DNA of 64,000 bases from Lachnospiraceae bacterium (GTDB lineage: Bacteria > Bacillota > Clostridia > Lachnospirales > Lachnospiraceae), in the NCBI GenBank assembly GCA_902363135.1, contig CABIZF010000001.1, forward strand, positions 685,212 through 749,211, in the 5' to 3' direction. Below are positions 58,585 through 64,000 of this stretch, one piece after another; the first letter of the stretch is position 1, and each line of letters starts with the position of its first letter. Under the pieces are notes generated by a model. That model was not told where the DNA came from and did not search any database. It saw only the letters and a list, made by a program, of their open reading frames with translations. Position numbers and translations under genes: made by a program.

Positions 58585-59202
58585 ATGAAGGTATTATTAG
58601 TAAACGGCAGCCCGCACACGGCGGGAAGCACCTACACGGCATTGCATGAAATGGAGCAGATTTTTCAGGCTAATGGCATTGAGACAGAGCTTCTGCAGAT
58701 TGGAAAACAGGATATTCGGGGCTGTGTAGCCTGCAATGCCTGTTCAAAGCTCGGCAAATGCGCATTTTCTGATCTTGTAAATGAGGCGGCGCCGAAATTT
58801 GAGGAGGCAGACGGCCTTGTCGTTGGAAGTCCGGTCTATTATGCATCCGCAAATGCGACATTGATTGCATTTCTTGACCGTCTCTTCTACAGCACGCATT
58901 TTGATAAGACAATGAAGGTCGGAGCAGCAGTCGTATCCGCCCGACGTGGCGGACTCTCTGCGTCCTTTGACGAGCTGAACAAGTATTTTACGATTGCCGG
59001 TATGCCGGTTGCATCCAGCCATTACTGGAACAGCATCCACGGCAACAATGCATCGGAGGCCGCCCAGGATCTGGAGGGGCTTCAGGTCATGCGGACTCTC
59101 GCCCGGAATATGACGTTCCTGATGAAGAGCATCCAGCTCGGCAAAGAGACGTTCGGTCTTCCGGAGAAGGAGCCGCGCGTCAGCACAAACTTTATCCGCT
59201 GA
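58585..59202 (+). CDS. NADPH-dependent FMN reductase / iron-sulfur flavoprotein family
   Basis: A 205-residue flavodoxin-fold protein. MKVLLVNGSPHTAGSTYTAL is the FMN phosphate loop; GCVACNACSKLGKCAFSD supplies a Cys-rich segment like the iron-sulfur cluster motif of clostridial iron-sulfur flavoproteins; VVGSPVYYASANATLIAFLD is the second flavin loop. Likely an NAD(P)H-dependent oxidoreductase in redox or oxygen defence. AAGGAAGGAG upstream. Single gene. Confidence 0.9.
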   Translation: MKVLLVNGSPHTAGSTYTALHEMEQIFQANGIETELLQIGKQDIRGCVACNACSKLGKCAFSDLVNEAAPKFEEADGLVVGSPVYYASANATLIAFLDRLFYSTHFDKTMKVGAAVVSARRGGLSASFDELNKYFTIAGMPVASSHYWNSIHGNNASEAAQDLEGLQVMRTLARNMTFLMKSIQLGKETFGLPEKEPRVSTNFIR

Positions 59203-59348
59203 TAAAAAGCATTTTTCAAACACGCTCTAGCCAGCCAGATAATATCATGCTATAATACCAAAAGCGCAATACCCCGCCTCTGTCAAAGGATCCGGGGCAT
59301 TCGTTTTGTATAGGATAAGAATCTGACATATAAGAGGAGTTAAACCGC

Positions 59349-60899
59349 ATGATTTTAAATGTAAAAAACCTGAGCCACGGTTTTGGTGACCGGGCAATTT
59401 TTGAAAATGTTTCCTTCCGTCTGTTAAAGGGTGAGCATATCGGACTGATCGGCGCGAACGGGGAAGGAAAGTCCACATTTATGAACATTATTACCGGGAA
59501 ACTGATGCCTGATGAGGGAACTGTAGAGTGGGCAAAAAACGTCCGCGTCGGCTATCTCGACCAGCATACCGTACTTGAGCCAGGCATGACGATCCGCGAA
59601 GTGCTCAAGACCGCATTCGCTTTTTTATTTGACCTGGAAGCGTCCATGAATGAAATGTTTGAACAGATGGCCAGTGCCGATGAGGAAGAAATGACACGTC
59701 TCCTGGAAGAAACCGCGACGATTCAGGAGCTGCTCGAGCATCATGACTTCTATCTGATCGATACAAAGGTCGAGGAAGTCGGACGTGCGCTCGGCCTTAC
59801 GGATATCGGCCTGGACCGGGATGTGACAGAGCTCTCAGGCGGACAGCGTACCAAGGTGCTCATGGCAAAGCTTTTGCTTGAAAAGCCGGATATTCTTCTG
59901 CTTGACGAGCCGACAAACTATCTGGATGAGGGACATATCGAATGGCTGAAGCGTTATCTGAATGATTATGAAAATGCTTTTATCCTGATCTCTCATGATA
60001 TTCCGTTTCTGAACAGCGTCGTGAATCTGATTTATCATATGGAAAACAAATCGCTCGACCGTTATCCGGGCGATTATGACCATTTCCGCGAGGTCTATGA
60101 GATGAAAAAGTCTCAGCTCGAAGCGGCTTACAACCGTCAGCAGCAGGAAATCTCCCAGCTGAAGGACTTCGTTGCCCGCAATAAGGCACGCGTCGCGACC
60201 CGGAACATGGCGATGGCGCGGCAGAAAAAGCTCGACAAGATGGACGTGATCGAGCTCGGACGTGAAAAACCAAAACCGGAATTTACCTTCCGCACTGCGC
60301 GTACATCCGGAAAACTGATCTTTGAGACAGAGGATTTGGTGATCGGATACGATGAACCACTCTCCCGCCCGCTGAACATCCGGATGGAACGCGGTGAAAA
60401 GATTGCACTTGTCGGTGCAAACGGAATCGGAAAGACGACGCTCCTGAAAAGTATCCTGGGCCTGACACCTCCGTTTTCCGGGAAGGTGCACCGGGGCGAT
60501 TATCAGGAAATCGGTTATTTTGAGCAGGAATCGGATCAGAAAAATACGACGACCTGTATTGAAGAAATATGGAAGCTTTTTCCGTCATGGACACAGTATG
60601 AGGTACGTGCCGCACTTGCAAAATGCGGGCTGACAACACAGCATATCGAGAGCCAGGTGCGGGTACTCTCCGGTGGTGAGCAGGCAAAGGTACGTCTGTG
60701 CAAGATCATGAATACCGAAACAAATATTCTCCTGCTCGACGAGCCGACAAACCATCTGGACGTTGATGCCAAGGCTGAACTGAAGCACGCCCTGCAGGAA
60801 TACAAGGGCAGCATCCTTCTGATCTGCCACGAACCGGAATTCTATCAGGATGTCGTGACAAAAGTCTGGAACTGCCAGGAGTGGTCGACGCGCATTTAA
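59349..60899 (+). CDS. ABC-F family ATPase (YbiT/EttA-like)
   Basis: A 516-residue soluble protein with two ABC domains in one chain: Walker A GLIGANGEGKSTFMN and ALVGANGIGKTTLLK, signatures ELSGGQRTKV and VLSGGEQAKV, Walker B ILLLDEPTNYLDE and ILLLDEPTNHLDV. The charged linker (LEAAYNRQQQEISQLKDFVA and following) is the P-site interaction motif region of ABC-F translation factors. No membrane parts. It probably acts on stalled ribosomes; the subgroup is not that of known resistance proteins as far as can be judged. AAGAGGAG upstream. Confidence 0.93.
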   Translation: MILNVKNLSHGFGDRAIFENVSFRLLKGEHIGLIGANGEGKSTFMNIITGKLMPDEGTVEWAKNVRVGYLDQHTVLEPGMTIREVLKTAFAFLFDLEASMNEMFEQMASADEEEMTRLLEETATIQELLEHHDFYLIDTKVEEVGRALGLTDIGLDRDVTELSGGQRTKVLMAKLLLEKPDILLLDEPTNYLDEGHIEWLKRYLNDYENAFILISHDIPFLNSVVNLIYHMENKSLDRYPGDYDHFREVYEMKKSQLEAAYNRQQQEISQLKDFVARNKARVATRNMAMARQKKLDKMDVIELGREKPKPEFTFRTARTSGKLIFETEDLVIGYDEPLSRPLNIRMERGEKIALVGANGIGKTTLLKSILGLTPPFSGKVHRGDYQEIGYFEQESDQKNTTTCIEEIWKLFPSWTQYEVRAALAKCGLTTQHIESQVRVLSGGEQAKVRLCKIMNTETNILLLDEPTNHLDVDAKAELKHALQEYKGSILLICHEPEFYQDVVTKVWNCQEWSTRI

Positions 60900-60926
60900 G
60901 CGAATCAGGCAAGTAGCTAAAAGTGT

Positions 60927-60978
60927 AAATCGGCCATGCAATGATACTCAGAAATTATTATTATATGACCGATTCTTT
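60927..60978. terminator. Hairpin between the ABC-F gene and the convergent AlkD gene
   Basis: Arms AATCGGCCAT / ATGACCGATT with TCTTTGTTTTATT after; a repeat-family trace (CGAATCAGGCAAGTAGC, 60900-60916) precedes it. Confidence 0.6.
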
Positions 60979-61017
60979 GTTTTATTATATTGACTTGTCA
61001 ATTGAAAAAATCTACAA

Positions 61018-61725
61018 TTATGCATTCTTTTTCACACGTAGCGTTCGTAAAAATGCTTTCTGCTCCGGTGTGATCCGGTAGCTCTCAATCGCCTTCTGAA
61101 TCGTCTTATTGTGCGTCCACACATCCAGCCGGTGCTCCGTAAGGCAAGGGAGAATCGCGTCATACTGCTTTGCAAGCGCGGTCGCAAAGTACCAGGCACG
61201 CATCATATTAATATAGTATTCTTCCGAGCAGACGCGCAATACCCGGTCTGAATATTCCGGTCGAAATGCATCTTCCAGGTAATAACGCATCAGAAGGCCG
61301 ATCGCAAAGCGGACTGTATAGGTGTGATCCGAGGTCAGCCACCGGTCAATCTCCGGGATCAGTCGATCCAGATGTTTTCCGAGTACCGGCAGCGCGAGCA
61401 GATCGCAGGTCGCCCAGTTGTCGACAAATGGAAGAAAACGGTTGAGTTCAGTGATCGCTTCCGGATAATCGCGTATCTGCCCCAGCAGCATGCCGTGCAG
61501 GTTGTTCTCTTCGTAGTAGGTGTGCGGCAGCTGCGCCAGAAATTCTCCTGCCCCTGCTGTTTTTCCAAAAGCTTTTGCAAAGGAACGAAGCTGCGGTGTG
61601 CGTACTCCGATCACAGTCTCTTTGTCGACCGTCGGCATCAGCTTCACCTGAAAATCCCGATAAGACAGATCCTGCATGGCCAAGAGGCTCTGTTGTACAT
61701 TGTGTATTATCTGTATATGTCTCAT
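61018..61725 (-). CDS. DNA alkylation repair protein, AlkD-like
   Basis: A 235-residue all-helical protein of the DNA_alkylation (AlkC/AlkD) family, made of HEAT-like repeats that bind damaged DNA. VIGVRTPQLRSFAKAFGK, ELNRFLPFVDNWATCDLLAL and VRFAIGLLMRYYLEDAF are typical. AlkD-type enzymes remove bulky or positively charged N3/N7-alkyl purines. The start at 61725 is set by TGGAG and family length; a longer frame reaches into the MATE gene. 26 bases after the MATE gene, so possibly in its MarR-controlled operon. Confidence 0.87.
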   Translation of the reverse strand: MRHIQIIHNVQQSLLAMQDLSYRDFQVKLMPTVDKETVIGVRTPQLRSFAKAFGKTAGAGEFLAQLPHTYYEENNLHGMLLGQIRDYPEAITELNRFLPFVDNWATCDLLALPVLGKHLDRLIPEIDRWLTSDHTYTVRFAIGLLMRYYLEDAFRPEYSDRVLRVCSEEYYINMMRAWYFATALAKQYDAILPCLTEHRLDVWTHNKTIQKAIESYRITPEQKAFLRTLRVKKNA

Positions 61726-61751
61726 AATATAAAAACTCCATTCTGGTATTC

Positions 61752-63086
61752 TCAGGCTTTTTTGCGATTCATATGCCAGTAATAAACGGCACACATCACA
61801 ACGCCCACCGTCGTCGACACCGGCGCTGCCAGACCGATCATGGTCAGGCTTGCATCTGGCTGGATGCTCATGACATAGGCAAACGGAAGACGGATCAGAA
61901 GCGTCTGAATCATTCCCTGCGTCATTACCCATACGGTCCGGTTATTTCCGTTAAAGTAGCCGATCATGCTGAACAGGAAAGCTGTCATAATTGTCTCCGG
62001 AGCAAAGCCCTTCAGATACTCATAGCCCCTTTGGATAACCGCCGCATCCGTCGTAAAGATACCTGCCAACAGATCGCCCCTGAACATGACAAAGCAAAAT
62101 ACAAAGCAGCCGACGACAAGTCCTACACCAATCCCGGTGAACATCGTCTGTCTTGCACGTTTTTCTTTTCCTGCGCCCACATTCTGGGATACAAAGGATG
62201 CCAGAGACTGCATCAGGGCGCTCGGTACAAGCATCGCAAAATTAACGATCTTGCAGGCTACACCGTAACCGGAAGACGCTTCCAGACCAAGCCGGTTGAC
62301 AAATGCGCAAAGTGCAAGAAAAGAAAGCTGCGTCAGCACTTCCTGAAAAGCAAGCGGCAGACCGATCCTCAGAAATTTTCCACACTGCGCATTCCATTTA
62401 AAATCGTTCCGAGCAATCGTAAACGGCAGATGCTTTTTTACCAGAATACCGATTGCAAAGACGACGCTGCATGCCTGTGCCAGAACGGTTGCGGCTGCTG
62501 CACCTGCCGCATCTAAATGAAACCCGGCTACCAGCACCAGATCCCCGATGATATTGATGATACAGGCTATCAGCACAAACAGCAGCGGGGATTTGCTGTC
62601 ACCCAGTCCACGAAAAATTGCAGATAATACATTATAGGCCACAATAAAGAAAATACCACCGCCGCAGATCCGCACATACATGGTAGTCAGATCAACCGCT
62701 TCTTCAGGTGCCTGCATGAGTACGGAGATCGGATGTGCAAAGCCCACCATCAGAATAAACAGCACGACTGAAATTCCTGCGAACACAAGTGTCGCACCGC
62801 CGATGACAGCTCCGATCTCCTGCGGGCGCTTTTCACCCAGGTACCGGGCGATCAGCACCGTAATGCCCATTGCAAGCTGTGTGACAGCAAATGTCACCAG
62901 ATTCAGCACCTGACTGCCGGTCGAAACCCCGGAAAGTCCGGACGTCGATCCATATCGGCCGACGACGATCAGATCAACCGCACCATAAGCAGCCTGAAGA
63001 ATCAAGGCTCCGAGGATCGGAATCATAAAGGCGACCAGCTTCTTTAAAATACTTCCCTGTGTAAAATCTGCATTTTCATTTGTCAT
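61752..63086 (-). CDS. MATE-family efflux transporter
   Basis: A 444-residue 12-helix membrane exporter of the MATE type: FMIPILGALILQAAYGAVDL, GVSTGSQVLNLVTFAVTQLA, IFRGLGDSKSPLLF and the end MIGLAAPVSTTVGVVMCAVY. Sodium- or proton-driven drug or metabolite export. Start 63086 set by GAGGAGAAACC; it overlaps the end of the MarR gene by 11 bases, so it is translated from the same message and controlled by that regulator. Confidence 0.93.
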   Translation of the reverse strand: MTNENADFTQGSILKKLVAFMIPILGALILQAAYGAVDLIVVGRYGSTSGLSGVSTGSQVLNLVTFAVTQLAMGITVLIARYLGEKRPQEIGAVIGGATLVFAGISVVLFILMVGFAHPISVLMQAPEEAVDLTTMYVRICGGGIFFIVAYNVLSAIFRGLGDSKSPLLFVLIACIINIIGDLVLVAGFHLDAAGAAAATVLAQACSVVFAIGILVKKHLPFTIARNDFKWNAQCGKFLRIGLPLAFQEVLTQLSFLALCAFVNRLGLEASSGYGVACKIVNFAMLVPSALMQSLASFVSQNVGAGKEKRARQTMFTGIGVGLVVGCFVFCFVMFRGDLLAGIFTTDAAVIQRGYEYLKGFAPETIMTAFLFSMIGYFNGNNRTVWVMTQGMIQTLLIRLPFAYVMSIQPDASLTMIGLAAPVSTTVGVVMCAVYYWHMNRKKA

Positions 63087-63528
63087 ATCGGTTTCTCCTC
63101 TCACACATAATCTGATAAAATTTTTCAATCGTCCGTATCATGACCTCGGCATCCGATTCAGAGATGTCGTTCATATCAGATGCCAGCTCAGAAAAATACT
63201 GCTCATCGTATTTTTGCGACAGCGCACTTCCGGCCTCTGTGATGGAAATATACGTAATCCGTCCATCCTCCGGGGATGTAAGCTTACGCAAATATCCCTT
63301 GGCCTCCATTTCCTTAACCGTTCTGGTGACGCCCGGCCGCGGAATACTCAGTGCATCACTGATATCTGATACCTTCACCTGATGTTTCTCCTTCTCCAGT
63401 ATCTGAATCACCTCCAGATACTGAATGTAGGACGGAAGTACGCCCTTTGGCAGGGGCGGCAGCATTTCCCTCGCCCGTTTCGCCTGGTAGCAGGCGTCGA
63501 GCATCCGTTTGATTGTTTTACTTGTCAT
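63076..63528 (-). CDS. MarR-family transcriptional regulator
   Basis: A 150-residue winged-helix repressor: VKVSDISDALSIPRPGVTRT is the recognition helix region and KLTSPEDGRITYISITEAG the wing. It heads the marR-MATE(-alkD) operon and probably represses it, with release by an exported compound. Start 63528 with AGGAGAAACG; the frame is open 15 codons further without a site. Confidence 0.92.
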   Translation of the reverse strand: MTSKTIKRMLDACYQAKRAREMLPPLPKGVLPSYIQYLEVIQILEKEKHQVKVSDISDALSIPRPGVTRTVKEMEAKGYLRKLTSPEDGRITYISITEAGSALSQKYDEQYFSELASDMNDISESDAEVMIRTIEKFYQIMCERRNRYDK

Positions 63529-63548
63529 AGCGTTTCTCCTATATGATA

Positions 63549-63606
63549 TATAATTATCTGTGTTAATTACCATTGATAATTATACAGAAATAATATCATT
63601 TGTCAA
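63549..63606 (-). promoter_or_regulatory. Promoter and operator of the MarR/MATE operon
   Basis: Minus strand TTGACA (63601-63606), 16-base spacer, TATAAT (63579-63584). A perfect 10-bp inverted repeat, TATAATTATC (63549) and GATAATTATA (63575), overlaps the -10 box and the start region, where binding of MarR would block transcription. Confidence 0.75.
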
Positions 63607-63734
63607 TTCGTATTTCGGATTTTTCGATCTGCTCACTTTCTTGTCCTTCTTCTTTTTTCTGTAAATAAAAAGAACCGGCTTATTCATAAATGCCGATTCC
63701 CGGGTATAAAAAAACTGAGGTCATTGTTCCATAA

Positions 63735-63894
63735 GTGACATGCTCCCACCACTTAAATCCCAGATTTTGAAGTGGGGGCTTCTTGCTCAATGGCTCTATT
63801 GAGCCAAGTATCTACAAGCTATCCTCGCGTGCCCCGCGATTTTTTTGCCCGGACACGGGCGTATTTTATTACTTATTGTCCGGATACGGACAGT
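63735..63894 (-). ncRNA. Right end of an IS200/IS605-type element with candidate omega RNA
   Basis: Beyond the tnpB stop the minus strand has hairpins GTCCGTATCCGGAC (63879-63892) and GCCCGTGTCCGGGC (63847-63860), then GGCTC-AATA-GAGCC (63792-63805), then a longer stem CCCCCACTTC...AAGTGGTGGG (63743-63778). In IS605-group elements the 3' end of tnpB and the following right end are transcribed as the guide RNA of TnpB, and the right-end hairpins serve TnpA. The exact element border, near 63735, is a guess. Confidence 0.6.
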
Positions 63895-64000
63895 TTATGC
63901 TGCCAGCATCCTTCTTGCTTCTTCACGGATATTGATCGCTGCATTTCGATCTCTGTCCATCTCATTTCCACACAAACAGCGATAAACTCTTTCGGATAAT
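63895..64000 (-). CDS. tnpB: TnpB (OrfB) RNA-guided nuclease, C-terminal end, cut by the window
   Basis: Only the last 35 codons are inside. They read ERVYRCLCGNEMDRDRNAAI followed by NIREEARRMLAA and stop, the unmistakable TnpB end: the second half of the zinc finger (CxC) and the third RuvC aspartate in DRDRNAAINI. TnpB is an RNA-guided DNA endonuclease of IS200/IS605 elements and the ancestor of Cas12. Whether the rest of the gene and a tnpA are intact cannot be seen. Confidence 0.85.
   Translation of the reverse strand, partial: LSERVYRCLCGNEMDRDRNAAINIREEARRMLAA

Overview
The window looks like a chromosomal segment of a spore-forming, anaerobic member of the Clostridia, most probably a Lachnospiraceae gut bacterium. 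Reasons: a complete spoIIIAA-AH sporulation operon behind a sigma-E-type promoter, the Firmicutes order radical SAM/DUF2344/rng/rplU/prp/rpmA/obg, an L27 with the N-terminal extension that Prp removes, an anaerobic NrdG activase, an ECF folate transporter with a THF riboswitch, and moderate G+C. The genus cannot be fixed from the sequence alone. No phage, plasmid or large island is visible; the only transposon piece is the 3' end of an IS200/IS605-type tnpB at the right edge.

Layout. 1-7.6 kb: plus-strand housekeeping run (ybeY end, YerB-like lipoprotein, SpoVB-like flippase, proB, DUF896, a 5-formyl-THF cyclo-ligase/ProA fusion, miaB). 7.7-13.2 kb: minus-strand GH78 rhamnosidase and PfkB kinase, plus-strand nrdG and dut, minus-strand carbamate kinase. 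13.6-18.6 kb: spoIIIA operon. 19-22.8 kb: serine hydrolase, M19 dipeptidase, adenosine deaminase. 22.8-28.9 kb: a methyltransferase (minus), then a sugar ABC operon (binding protein, two permeases) ending in a fused HAD + PHP phosphoesterase. 28.9-33.1 kb: CBS-type pyrophosphatase, a strong untranslated transcription unit, tRNA-Pro, an NSS transporter and a FeoA-like protein. 33.3-37.8 kb: GH120 xylosidase, a ZinT-like lipoprotein, a MATE remnant, THF riboswitch and folT. 38-47.7 kb: the radical SAM-to-rsfS ribosome/NAD block. 48-55.1 kb: lexA, a DUF1002 protein, aspS with an orphan HicB, GNAT, a tyrosine recombinase. 55.5-64 kb: YihS-like epimerase, second NSS transporter, flavoprotein, ABC-F protein, AlkD-like protein, a MarR/MATE pair and the tnpB end.

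How the parts work together. Proline synthesis is linked to folate metabolism by a gene fusion. Xylosidase, rhamnosidase, the ABC importer and the YihS-like isomerase point to plant-glycan use inside the cytoplasm. The rplU-to-rsfS block handles ribosome assembly together with NAD synthesis.

The most unusual feature is a mosaic of short palindromic modules scattered through at least nine intergenic gaps, always between genes, often in the 5' leader or at the 3' end of a transcription unit. Two of the clusters are bordered by a TTTACATAA-N5-TTATGTAAA palindrome, the largest copy of which (19-bp arms) lies just downstream of the tyrosine recombinase. A second unexplained item is the roughly 290-nt non-coding transcription unit at about 30.74-31.04 kb.
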